64,000 nt of DNA from Streptomyces sp. CB02009. GTDB taxonomy: Bacteria; Actinomycetota; Actinomycetes; Streptomycetales; Streptomycetaceae. Within the stretch, counting starts at the first letter, position 1; every line of letters starts with the position of its first letter. A program made the translations under genes and the position numbers. This document shows, piece after piece, positions 6,746 through 14,654 of the stretch. The DNA is taken from NCBI RefSeq assembly GCF_001905825.1, contig NZ_LIVV01000006.1, forward strand, positions 248,001 to 312,000. The letters run 5' to 3'. The notes beneath the pieces were generated by a model. The model did no database searches. It was not told the DNA's origin and saw only the letters and a program-made list of their open reading frames with translations.

Positions 6746-8038
6746 ATGATGCGTACGCGTCCGCTGAAGGTGGCGCTGCTGGGCTGTGGAGTGGTCGGCT
6801 CAGAGGTGGCGCGCATCATGACGACGCACGCCGACGACCTCGCCGCGCGCATCGGCGCCCCGGTCGAGCTCGCCGGTGTGGCGGTCCGCCGCCCGGACAA
6901 GGTCCGCGAGGGCATCCCCGCGGAGCTGATCACCACCGATGCCACCGCCCTCGTGAAACGGGGGGACATCGACGTCGTCGTCGAGGTCATCGGCGGGGTC
7001 GAGCCGGCCCGCACCCTCATCACCACCGCCTTCGCTCACAGCGCCTCCGTCGTCTCGGCGAACAAGGCGCTGCTCGCCCAGGACGGCGCGAGCCTCTACG
7101 CCGCCGCCCAGGAGCACGGCCAGGACCTCTACTACGAGGCCGCCGTCGCCGGCGCCATCCCGCTCATCCGCCCGCTGCGCGAGTCCCTCGCCGGCGACAA
7201 GATCAACCGCGTGATGGGCATCGTCAACGGCACGACCAACTTCATCCTCGACAAGATGGACACGTCCGGCGCCGGCTACTCCGAGGCGCTCGACGAGGCC
7301 ACCGCCCTCGGATACGCCGAGGCCGACCCGACCGCCGACGTCGAGGGCTTCGACGCCGCCGCCAAGGCCGCCATCCTCGCCGGGATCGCCTTCCACACCC
7401 GCGTGCGCCTCGACGACGTCTACCGCGAGGGCATGACCGAGGTCACCGCCGCCGACTTCGCCTCCGCCAAGCAGATGGGCTGCACCATCAAGCTGCTCGC
7501 CATCTGCGAGCGCGCCGCGGACGGCGAGTCCGTCACCGCGCGCGTGCACCCGGCGATGATCCCGCTCAGCCACCCGCTGGCGTCCGTCCGCGAGGCCTAC
7601 AACGCGGTCTTCGTCGAGGCCGACGCCGCCGGGCAGCTCATGTTCTACGGCCCCGGGGCGGGCGGCTCGCCGACCGCCTCGGCCGTACTCGGCGACATCG
7701 TCGCCGTCTGCCGCAACCGTCTCAACGAGGCGACGGGCCCCGGCGAGTCCGCGTACACCCAGCTGCCCGTGAGCTCCATGGGCGAGGTCGTCACGCGGTA
7801 CCACATCAGTCTCGACGTGGCCGACAAGCCGGGCGTCCTCGCCCAGGTCGCGACGGTCTTCGCCGAGCACGGCGTATCCATCGATACGGTGCGCCAGAAG
7901 GGCAAGGACGGCGAGGCCTCCCTCGTCGTCGTCACCCACCGCGCGCCCGACGCCGCCCTTTCGGGGACCGTCGAGGCGCTGCGCAAGCTCGACACCGTGC
8001 GCGGTGTCGCCAGCATCATGCGTGTTGAAGGGGAGTAA
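6746..8038 (+). CDS. hom: Homoserine dehydrogenase
   Basis: 430 residues. It reduces aspartate semialdehyde to homoserine with NAD(P)H, the branch point to Thr and Met. Seen: N-terminal Rossmann motif LLGCGVVGSEVARI (about 9-22), VVEVIGG, SANKALLA, the catalytic-region segment INRVMGIVNGTTNFIL, and AEADPTADVEGFDAA. The C-terminal ACT domain (about 350-430) begins ISLDVADKPGVLAQVATVF, consistent with threonine feedback. The start is ATG ATG at 6746/6749 behind AAAGAGG; which ATG is used is unclear. The thrC start is only 6 nt after the stop, so hom-thrC form an operon. Confidence 0.97.
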   Translation: MMRTRPLKVALLGCGVVGSEVARIMTTHADDLAARIGAPVELAGVAVRRPDKVREGIPAELITTDATALVKRGDIDVVVEVIGGVEPARTLITTAFAHSASVVSANKALLAQDGASLYAAAQEHGQDLYYEAAVAGAIPLIRPLRESLAGDKINRVMGIVNGTTNFILDKMDTSGAGYSEALDEATALGYAEADPTADVEGFDAAAKAAILAGIAFHTRVRLDDVYREGMTEVTAADFASAKQMGCTIKLLAICERAADGESVTARVHPAMIPLSHPLASVREAYNAVFVEADAAGQLMFYGPGAGGSPTASAVLGDIVAVCRNRLNEATGPGESAYTQLPVSSMGEVVTRYHISLDVADKPGVLAQVATVFAEHGVSIDTVRQKGKDGEASLVVVTHRAPDAALSGTVEALRKLDTVRGVASIMRVEGE

Positions 8039-8044
8039 GGACCC

Positions 8045-9115
8045 ATGACCCACAAGGGCACCCACCAGTGGCGCGGCATCATCGAGGAGTACCGGGACCG
8101 CCTTCCGGTCACGGACACGACGCCGGTCGTCACGCTCCGTGAGGGCGGCACGCCGCTCGTACCCGCTCAGGTCCTCTCCGAGCGCACGGGCTGCGAGGTG
8201 CACCTCAAGGTCGAGGGCGCCAACCCCACCGGCTCCTTCAAGGACCGGGGCATGACCATGGCCATCACCAGGGCCAAGGAGGAGGGCGCGAAGGCCGTCA
8301 TCTGCGCCTCCACCGGCAACACCTCCGCCTCGGCCGCGGCCTACGCGGTGCGCGCCGGCATGGTGTCGGCGGTCCTCGTGCCGCAGGGCAAGATCGCGCT
8401 CGGCAAGATGGGCCAGGCCCTCGTGCACGGCGCGAAGATCCTCCAGGTCGACGGCAACTTCGACGACTGCCTGACCCTGGCCCGCAGCCTCTCCGAGAAC
8501 TACCCGGTGGCGCTGGTCAATTCGGTCAACCCGGTGCGCATCGAGGGCCAGAAGACCGCCGCCTTCGAGATCGTGGACATGCTGGGCGACGCGCCCGACA
8601 TCCACGTCCTGCCCGTGGGCAACGCCGGCAACATCACGGCGTACTGGAAGGGGTACCGCGAGTACGCCGCGGACGGCCTCGCGACGCACCGCCCCCGCAT
8701 GTGGGGCTTCCAGGCCTCCGGTTCGGCCCCGCTGGTCCGCGGCGAGGTCGTCAAGGACCCGTCGACGATCGCCACCGCGATCCGCATCGGCAACCCGGCC
8801 TCGTGGGACTACGCGATCGCCGCGCGCGACGAGTCGGGTGGCTTCATCGACGAGGTGACGGACCGTGAGATCCTGCAGGCCTACCGCCTGTTGGCCGCGC
8901 AGGAGGGCGTCTTCGTCGAGCCCGCCTCGGCCGCTTCGGTCGCCGGTCTGCTGAAGGCCGCCGCCCAGGGCAAGGTCGACCCGGGTCAGCGGATCGTCTG
9001 CACGGTGACCGGAAACGGACTCAAGGACCCCGACTGGGCCGTCGCCGGCGCGCCGCAGCCGGTCACCGTTCCGGTCGACGCGGTCGCCGCCGCCGAGCGC
9101 CTCGGTCTGGCCTGA
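8045..9115 (+). CDS. thrC: Threonine synthase
   Basis: 356 residues. A PLP enzyme converting O-phosphohomoserine to threonine. Seen: PLP-lysine motif NPTGSFKDRGMTMA (about 60-73), ICASTGNTSASAAAYAVRAG, the phosphate-binding loop LPVGNAGNITAYWKGY, and EPASAASVAG near the C-terminus. The length matches the short (fold type II) actinobacterial ThrC. It is 6 nt downstream of hom with GGAGTAAGGA as ribosome binding site inside the hom terminus. thrB does not follow directly; a 309-bp structured gap intervenes. Confidence 0.97.
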   Translation: MTHKGTHQWRGIIEEYRDRLPVTDTTPVVTLREGGTPLVPAQVLSERTGCEVHLKVEGANPTGSFKDRGMTMAITRAKEEGAKAVICASTGNTSASAAAYAVRAGMVSAVLVPQGKIALGKMGQALVHGAKILQVDGNFDDCLTLARSLSENYPVALVNSVNPVRIEGQKTAAFEIVDMLGDAPDIHVLPVGNAGNITAYWKGYREYAADGLATHRPRMWGFQASGSAPLVRGEVVKDPSTIATAIRIGNPASWDYAIAARDESGGFIDEVTDREILQAYRLLAAQEGVFVEPASAASVAGLLKAAAQGKVDPGQRIVCTVTGNGLKDPDWAVAGAPQPVTVPVDAVAAAERLGLA

Positions 9116-9143
9116 TCCTCACCCCTCCGCGCGGAGAAACGTG

Positions 9144-9162
9144 CTGATCGAAACCCGATCAG
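9144..9162 (+). terminator. Weak hairpin after thrC
   Basis: CTGATCG and CGATCAG form a 7-bp stem with a 5-nt loop, 29 nt after the thrC stop. No T-tract follows, so it may only slow or protect the transcript. Confidence 0.4.
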
Positions 9163-9170
9163 GAACGTAC

Positions 9171-9230
9171 ATAGGCGCACAGGTTGGCTCGCGACACGCA
9201 TCGTGCGCCTCCTGTGCGCCCTATGTCGCG
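9171..9230. promoter_or_regulatory. Interleaved inverted repeats upstream of thrB
   Basis: ATAGGCGCACAGG (9171-9183) pairs with CCTGTGCGCCCTAT (9211-9224, one extra C). The inner part AGGCGCAC (9173-9180) can instead pair with GTGCGCCT (9203-9210). A third pair, CGCGACA (9190-9196) with TGTCGCG (9224-9230), crosses the first, a pseudoknot topology if transcribed. The right end overlaps the likely -35 of the thrB promoter, so an operator for a dimeric regulator is equally possible. Confidence 0.5.
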
Positions 9231-9253
9231 GCAGAACCTTCCTTCGATAGGCT
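9224..9253 (+). promoter_or_regulatory. Putative thrB promoter
   Basis: TAGGCT at 9248-9253 fits a -10 box; TGTCGC at 9224-9229 with an 18-bp spacer is a weak -35. The leader to the thrB ATG would be about 165 nt. It holds a possible 27-codon reading frame (ATG 9277 to TAA 9358, rich in Val and Ala), two copies of TGAAACACCCGC (9344 and 9368) and the palindrome TGTTCCAGAACA (9380-9391). Confidence 0.4.
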
Positions 9254-9424
9254 GTACCGAACCCGCCCCGACGCATATGCGCGGTGTTGTTGCCGTTGTC
9301 GCCTCCGTGGCTGAAACGGCCCCCGGGTTCCCCGTGGTTCTCTTGAAACACCCGCCGTAACACCCTCTGAAACACCCGCTGTTCCAGAACAACCCGTTGT
9401 CGCAATCAAGGAGATCATCGAGCG

Positions 9425-10342
9425 ATGGCCGGTCCAGCGTTCCGCGCCGCCGCCGTACGGGTGCGCGTCCCCGCCACCAGCGCCAATCTCGGTCCGGGCT
9501 TCGACGCCTTCGGCCTGTCGCTGGGCCTCTACGACGACGTCGTCGTCCGTGTCGCCGACTCCGGACTGCACGTCGACATCGCCGGCGAGGGCGCCGAGAC
9601 GCTCCCGCGCGACGAGAGCCACCTGCTCGTACGCTCCCTGCGCACCGCCTTCGACCTGCTCGGCGGGCAGCCGCGCGGCCTCGAGGTCGTCTGCGCCAAC
9701 CGCATCCCGCACGGCCGCGGCCTCGGCTCCTCCTCCGCCGCCATCTGCGCCGGCATCGTCGCCGCCCGCGCCGTGACCATAGGCGGGGACGCCAAGCTCG
9801 ACGAGGCCGCCCTCCTGGAGCTGGCCACCGAGATCGAGGGCCACCCCGACAACGTCGCCGCCTGTCTGCTCGGCGGATTCACGCTCGCCTGGACCGAGTC
9901 CGGTGCCGCGCGGGCGATCAGGATGGATCCCTCGGATTCCATCGTTCCGGTGGTTTTCGTCCCCGGAAAGCCGGTGCTGACCGAGACCGCGCGCGGACTT
10001 CTGCCGCGCACCGTCCCGCACGTGGACGCCGCGGCCAACGCCGGGCGCGCCGCCCTCCTCGTCGAGGCCCTGACCCGCCGCCCCGAGCTGCTGCTCGCGG
10101 CCACCGAGGACCGGCTGCACCAGGAGTACCGGGCTCCCGCGATGCCCGACAGCATCGCCCTGGTGAACCGGCTGCGGGCGGACGGCGTCCCCGCGGTCAT
10201 CTCCGGCGCGGGCCCCACGGTCCTCGCGCTGGCCGAACACGGAACGGCAGACAAGGTCGCGCTCCTCGCGGGCGAGGGCTGGGCCGCGAACCGGCTCGAC
10301 CTCGACGCGTCCGGAGCCAGCGTCCTTCCGCTGGCGCCCTAG
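9425..10342 (+). CDS. thrB: Homoserine kinase
   Basis: 305 residues. A GHMP-family kinase that phosphorylates homoserine for ThrC. Seen: N-terminal VRVRVPATSANLGPGFDAFGL, the ATP loop PHGRGLGSSSAAICAG (about 98-113), EGHPDNVAA, and the third GHMP motif VISGAGPTVLAL near residue 260. The ATG at 9425 is preceded by AAGGAG at 9409-9414. It is on the same strand as hom-thrC but separated by 309 bp with its own probable promoter. Confidence 0.97.
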   Translation: MAGPAFRAAAVRVRVPATSANLGPGFDAFGLSLGLYDDVVVRVADSGLHVDIAGEGAETLPRDESHLLVRSLRTAFDLLGGQPRGLEVVCANRIPHGRGLGSSSAAICAGIVAARAVTIGGDAKLDEAALLELATEIEGHPDNVAACLLGGFTLAWTESGAARAIRMDPSDSIVPVVFVPGKPVLTETARGLLPRTVPHVDAAANAGRAALLVEALTRRPELLLAATEDRLHQEYRAPAMPDSIALVNRLRADGVPAVISGAGPTVLALAEHGTADKVALLAGEGWAANRLDLDASGASVLPLAP

Positions 10343-10353
10343 GCGCGCGGCGG

Positions 10354-10375
10354 CCGGACGCCGGGCAGCGTCCGG
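10354..10375 (+). terminator. Terminator after thrB
   Basis: CCGGACGC and GCGTCCGG form a perfect 8-bp stem around CGGGCA, 12 nt past the thrB stop. Confidence 0.6.
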
Positions 10376-10759
10376 ACAGGAGATTGCCGGTGAGGGAGAG
10401 GGGGAATGTTTGTCGGAGCCGGTAGTGTTAACCTCAAGTCAGCACCCGGCGCCTTTGTGGCGCGGTGCTGAGTGTCCCCATCAGGGACCACCGATTCTTC
10501 CGGGAGCCTCCCCAACTGCCTGAGCAGCCTGCCTGAGCAGTTTCGAGCACGCTCCGGAACCGGCACGACACCCCTCGCTCTTCTTTCTCGCGAGGGCCGA
10601 GCAGGGGGCGCTCGGGCCGGACCCCAGCACGTTTTCTCTCCGCCGTACCCGGCGGGACCACCGCCCCGGACACGGTCCACCCAACACGGGACCGCTGCCG
10701 GACAGCACAACCGGTCGCCGAGCCAGATGGCCGACGTCCGCTCCAGGGAAGGACCCTTC
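10376..10759 (+). promoter_or_regulatory. Long rho leader region
   Basis: A 384-bp gap upstream of rho. The reading frame is open here but the translation is Ser/Pro/Arg-rich without Rho homology, so I treat it as non-coding. TAGTGT at 10423-10428 could be a -10 box; no good -35 is visible. A hairpin (CAGCACC...GCGCC-TTTGT-GGCGC...GGTGCTG) spans 10440-10470. rho genes are often autoregulated by premature termination in a long leader, and this layout would allow that (inference). Confidence 0.4.
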
Positions 10760-12826
10760 GTGAGCGACACCACCGATCTGATGGGCGTGACTGCCGACAG
10801 CAGTGTCGACGCCGCCGCGCCCGCCGCAGGTGCTGCCACCGGCGGCACCGCACGGCGCCGCCGCTCCGGCACCGGCCTCGAGGGCATGGTCCTGGCCGAG
10901 CTGCAGCAGGTCGCGTCCGGCCTCGGCATCAGGGGCACCGCGCGCATGCGCAAGAGCCAGCTGATCGAGGTCATCAAGGAGGCGCAGGCCGGTGGCGGCT
11001 CCGCCGCCCCCGCCAAGGCCGCCGACGCCGCCGAGACCAAGCCGAAGCGCCGCGCCACCGCCAAGACCCGTACGGGTGAGACCGCTGCCGAGGCCGCCGA
11101 GCCCAAGGCGGAGAAGGCCGAGAAGGCCGTCGCCCAGCAGCAGATCGACATCCCGGGTCAGCCGGCCTCCGACGACCAGCCCGCGGGCGAGCGTCGTCGC
11201 CGCCGCGCCACGGCCCCCGCCGGTTCGCCGGAGGGCGAGACCAAGGCCGAGGCCGCGCAGGCCGTCAAGACCGAGGCCCGTACCGAGGCCAAGGCCGACG
11301 CGGGCACCGATGCCAAGGCCGAGGCCGCCGTCGACGGCGCCGAGGGCCGTGGCCGTCGTGACCGCGGCGAGCGCGGCGAGCGCGGGGAGCGTGGCGAGCG
11401 CCGCGACCGCCGTGACCGCCAGCGCGACCGCGGCAAGGGCGACGAGCAGCAGGGCGGCGGCCAGGGCGGCCAGCGCCAGCGCCAGGGCGGCCAGGGCGGC
11501 CAGGGCCAGGGTCAGGGCCAGCAGGTCCAGGGCCAGGGTCAGCAGGGCGGCCAGCAGGCCGGCCCGCAGGACGACTACGACGACGAGGCCGGCGGTCGCC
11601 GCGGGCGTCGCGGCCGCTACCGCGACCGCCGCGGGCGTCGTGGCCGTGACGACTTCCAGGCCGGCGAGCCGCAGGTCGCCGACGACGACGTCCTGATCCC
11701 CGTCGCGGGCATCCTCGACATCCTCGACAACTACGCGTTCATCCGGACCTCCGGCTACCTGCCCGGTCCGAACGACGTGTACGTCTCGCTCGCCCAGGTC
11801 CGCAAGAACGGCCTGCGCAAGGGTGACCACGTCACCGGTGCCGTGCGCCAGCCGAAGGAGGGCGAGCGCCGCGAGAAGTTCAACGCGCTGGTCCGCCTGG
11901 ACTCGGCGAACGGCATGGCCGCCGACTCCGGCCGCGGCCGCCCCGAGTTCAACAAGCTGACCCCGCTCTACCCGCAGGACCGGCTCCGTCTGGAGACCGA
12001 CCCGGGCGTGCTGACCACGCGGATCATCGACCTCGTGTCGCCGATCGGCAAGGGCCAGCGCGGTCTGATCGTGGCCCCGCCGAAGACCGGCAAGACCATG
12101 ATCATGCAGGCGATCGCCAACGCGATCACGCACAACAACCCCGAGTGCCACCTGATGGTCGTCCTGGTCGACGAGCGTCCGGAAGAGGTCACCGACATGC
12201 AGCGGTCGGTCAAGGGCGAGGTCATCTCCTCGACCTTCGACCGTCCGGCCGAGGACCACACCACCGTCGCCGAGCTGGCCATCGAGCGCGCCAAGCGCCT
12301 CGTGGAGCTGGGTCACGACGTGGTCGTCCTGCTCGACTCGATCACCCGCCTGGGCCGTGCGTACAACCTCGCGGCGCCGGCCTCCGGCCGCATCCTGTCC
12401 GGTGGTGTCGACTCGACCGCGCTCTACCCGCCGAAGCGCTTCTTCGGTGCGGCGCGCAACATCGAGGACGGCGGCTCGCTGACCATCCTGGCCACCGCGC
12501 TGGTCGACACCGGCTCGCGCATGGACGAGGTGATCTTCGAGGAGTTCAAGGGCACCGGCAACATGGAGCTCAAGCTCGACCGGAAGCTCGCCGACAAGCG
12601 CATCTTCCCGGCCGTCGACGTCGACGCCTCGGGTACGCGCAAGGAGGAGATCCTGCTCGGCAGCGACGAGCTCGCCGTCACCTGGAAGCTGCGCCGCGTG
12701 CTGCACGCGCTCGACCAGCAGCAGGCGATCGAGCTGCTGCTCGACAAGATGAAGCAGACGAAGTCGAACGGCGAGTTCCTGCTCCAGATCCAGAAGACGA
12801 CGCCGGGCGGCAAGAACGACGACTGA
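10760..12826 (+). CDS. rho: Transcription termination factor Rho
   Basis: 688 residues from the GTG at 10760, preceded by AAGGA. A homohexameric RNA-dependent ATPase that ends transcription. Domains: Rho_N helical domain (about 38-76, LEGMVLAELQQVASGLGIRG); an inserted region (about 80-305), first Ala/Lys/Glu-rich, then RGER and RDRR repeats, then Gly/Gln repeats (GGQGGQGQGQGQQ), then RRGRRGRYRDRRGRRG; the RNA-binding cold-shock fold (about 309-370, ILDILDNYAFIRTSGY); and the RecA-type motor with P-loop APPKTGKTMIMQ (about 438) and VVVLLDSITRLGRAYN. Insertions here are usual in actinobacterial Rho but absent from the ~420-residue E. coli protein. The basic/Gly/Gln tract probably binds RNA and may favour phase separation (inference). 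Confidence 0.96.
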   Translation: MSDTTDLMGVTADSSVDAAAPAAGAATGGTARRRRSGTGLEGMVLAELQQVASGLGIRGTARMRKSQLIEVIKEAQAGGGSAAPAKAADAAETKPKRRATAKTRTGETAAEAAEPKAEKAEKAVAQQQIDIPGQPASDDQPAGERRRRRATAPAGSPEGETKAEAAQAVKTEARTEAKADAGTDAKAEAAVDGAEGRGRRDRGERGERGERGERRDRRDRQRDRGKGDEQQGGGQGGQRQRQGGQGGQGQGQGQQVQGQGQQGGQQAGPQDDYDDEAGGRRGRRGRYRDRRGRRGRDDFQAGEPQVADDDVLIPVAGILDILDNYAFIRTSGYLPGPNDVYVSLAQVRKNGLRKGDHVTGAVRQPKEGERREKFNALVRLDSANGMAADSGRGRPEFNKLTPLYPQDRLRLETDPGVLTTRIIDLVSPIGKGQRGLIVAPPKTGKTMIMQAIANAITHNNPECHLMVVLVDERPEEVTDMQRSVKGEVISSTFDRPAEDHTTVAELAIERAKRLVELGHDVVVLLDSITRLGRAYNLAAPASGRILSGGVDSTALYPPKRFFGAARNIEDGGSLTILATALVDTGSRMDEVIFEEFKGTGNMELKLDRKLADKRIFPAVDVDASGTRKEEILLGSDELAVTWKLRRVLHALDQQQAIELLLDKMKQTKSNGEFLLQIQKTTPGGKNDD

Positions 12827-12923
12827 GGTGCCTGAGTCGACTGGGGTGTGACCTGCGTCACACTCCGGTCGGACGGCCCGAACGGGGCCTCGGCCTCGTA
12901 ACCCGGTCGTGACCTGCGTGAAC

Positions 12924-12960
12924 CACTGCGCCCACCGTGCCCCGCACGGTGGGCGCAGTG
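12924..12960 (+). terminator. Terminator after rho
   Basis: A perfect 17-bp inverted repeat (12924-12940 with 12944-12960) around a CCC loop, 98 nt past the rho stop. There is no T-tract, as is common in Streptomyces. Confidence 0.75.
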
Positions 12961-13061
12961 CTGTGCCGGCCCCGTGCTCATCCAAACCTCACAGGCCCGT
13001 ATGCAACCCTTTTGGGCGCTTCACCGTCACATGTGGTGAACCTAGGGCCCGAGGGATGGCG

Positions 13062-14159
13062 ATGACCGAGCAGAGCAAGAGCGGCCGAATACCCGGCGCC
13101 GGAAACGGCCGCCGGCGCAAGCAGCGCGCCAGGCGCAGCCGCAAGGCGGCCGTGCTCGTCTCCGGCGCCCTCGCGGTCCTCGTCCTCGGCGGCACCGGCC
13201 TCGGGTACGTGTACTTCAAGCTCGACGGCAACCTCGAGACCGTCGACATCAACGCGCAGCTGGGCACCGACCGCCCCGACGACGTCGACAACGGCTCCAT
13301 GGACATCCTCGTCCTCGGCTCCGACTCCCGCTCCGGCGACAACGGCGCCTACGGCAAGGACGAGGGCGGCGCCCGCTCCGACACCGCGATGGTCGTCCAC
13401 GTCTACGAGGGCCACAAGAAGGCCAGCGTGGTCTCCATCCCCCGCGACACCCTCATCGACCGGCCGAAGTGCACCGACACGCAGGGCGCCCCCGTCGCCG
13501 CCGAGCGGCGGGCCATGTTCAACACGGCGTACGAGGTCGGCGGCCCCGCCTGCGCCGTCAAGACCGTCGAGTCGATGTCCGGCATCCGCATGGACCACTA
13601 CATCGAGGTCGACTTCACCGGCTTCAAGAAGCTCATCGACAAGCTCGGCGGCGTGGAGATCACCACCACCAGCGCCATCAAGGACGGCAAGAGCCACCTC
13701 GACCTCGCGCCGGGCACCCACACCCTCGACGGCGAGCAGTCCCTCGGCCTGGTCCGGACCCGCAAGAGCGTCGGCGACGGCAGCGACCTCGGCCGCATCC
13801 AGCTCCAGCAGGCCTTCATGAAGGCCTTCATGAACCAGGTGAAGGACGTCGGCGTCCTCACCAACCCGAAGAAGCTCCTCGACCTCGCCGACGCCGCCAC
13901 CAAGGCCATCACCCCCGACAGTGAGCTCGACTCGGTCCAGGAACTGATGGGCTTCGCCAAGGGGCTCTCCGGCATCGGCGCCCAGAACGTCCACATGGTC
14001 ACCCTGCCCGTCGAGTACGACCCCCGGGACCCCAACCGCGTCGTCCCCCTGGAAGCCCAGTCGCGGCAGGTCTGGACGGCTCTGAAGAAGGACCTGCCGA
14101 TCCCCGCGTCGGCGACGAAGGACGCGGCCACCGGCCAGGCCGACGGCATCGTGAAGTAG
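13062..14159 (+). CDS. LytR-CpsA-Psr (LCP) family cell-wall ligase
   Basis: 365 residues from the ATG at 13062 (GAGGG 6 nt upstream; ATG 13056 is too close to it). The frame is open back to 12909, but that crosses the rho terminator. Topology: a basic cytoplasmic tail (GRRRKQRARRSRK), one membrane helix (about 29-51), then an extracytoplasmic LCP domain: MDILVLGSDSRSG, ARSDTAMVVHV, the catalytic-type SIPRDT, and LVRTRKSVGDGSDLGRIQLQQ with Arg residues that bind the lipid pyrophosphate. LCP enzymes transfer lipid-linked glycopolymers onto peptidoglycan. The WecA-like gene at 19.4 kb makes such lipid intermediates, so the two may act in one pathway. Confidence 0.92.
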   Translation: MTEQSKSGRIPGAGNGRRRKQRARRSRKAAVLVSGALAVLVLGGTGLGYVYFKLDGNLETVDINAQLGTDRPDDVDNGSMDILVLGSDSRSGDNGAYGKDEGGARSDTAMVVHVYEGHKKASVVSIPRDTLIDRPKCTDTQGAPVAAERRAMFNTAYEVGGPACAVKTVESMSGIRMDHYIEVDFTGFKKLIDKLGGVEITTTSAIKDGKSHLDLAPGTHTLDGEQSLGLVRTRKSVGDGSDLGRIQLQQAFMKAFMNQVKDVGVLTNPKKLLDLADAATKAITPDSELDSVQELMGFAKGLSGIGAQNVHMVTLPVEYDPRDPNRVVPLEAQSRQVWTALKKDLPIPASATKDAATGQADGIVK

Positions 14160-14164
14160 CGCCC

Positions 14165-14191
14165 GGGCCGCCGTCGGAACCACGGCGGCCC
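14165..14191 (+). terminator. Terminator after LCP gene
   Basis: GGGCCGCCGT and ACGGCGGCCC pair perfectly (10 bp) around a 7-nt loop, 5 nt past the stop codon. Confidence 0.65.
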
Positions 14192-14339
14192 GCCGTCCGC
14201 GGCCGGTCAGGAATACTTTCGCCGCCACCCCGGTTTGGGGAGATGCGGCCAGTCCTGGCAGACTGGTACGTCGGCCCCGGTTCACGCTTGCCGCGACCTG
14301 CGGAAGCGACCCGGAGCCCTCCCGAAACTAGGAGACACC

Positions 14340-14558
14340 TTGAAGCGCGAGATTCACCCCGAGTACGTCGAGACCCAGGTCAGCTGCACCTGTGGCGCGT
14401 CGTTCACCACCCGGAGCACCCTGACCGACGGCACCATCCGTGCCGAGGTCTGCTCCGAGTGCCACCCGTTCTACACGGGCAAGCAGAAGATCCTCGACAC
14501 CGGCGGCCGCGTCGCCCGCTTCGAGGCCCGCTTCGGCAAGGCCGGCTCCGCCAAGTAG
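14340..14558 (+). CDS. rpmE: Ribosomal protein L31 (bL31, zinc-binding type)
   Basis: 72 residues with a TTG start at 14340, chosen because AGGAGA sits just upstream and the protein then begins MKREIHPEY as in the family. Cys residues at SCTCG and CSECHPF give the C+ (zinc) form, which zinc-starved cells replace with a Cys-less paralogue. The C-terminal GGRVARFEARFGKAG is standard. It heads the rpmE-prfA-prmC-tsaC translation block, but a terminator stands between it and prfA. Confidence 0.97.
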   Translation: MKREIHPEYVETQVSCTCGASFTTRSTLTDGTIRAEVCSECHPFYTGKQKILDTGGRVARFEARFGKAGSAK

Positions 14559-14567
14559 CGAGCCCCT

Positions 14568-14611
14568 GCGCCGGTCCACGGTCGCCCCGCGCGGGTGGCC
14601 GGGACCGGCGC
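14568..14611 (+). terminator. Terminator after rpmE
   Basis: GCGCCGGTCC and GGACCGGCGC pair perfectly (10 bp); the loop itself can form a smaller GC hairpin. CTTTG follows. Confidence 0.65.
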
Positions 14612-14654
14612 TTTGCCGTCCCGTAGCAACTGACGAAAAACCCAGGAGCCCCCG

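Noticed and set aside
10481..12985. An 834-codon open frame antisense to rho
   Set aside because: It is a shadow of the third-position G/C bias in rho: Leu/Val/Arg-rich, no motifs, no ribosome binding site.
12909..13061. A longer LCP protein starting at 12909
   Set aside because: The extension runs through the perfect 17-bp rho terminator and lacks family similarity.
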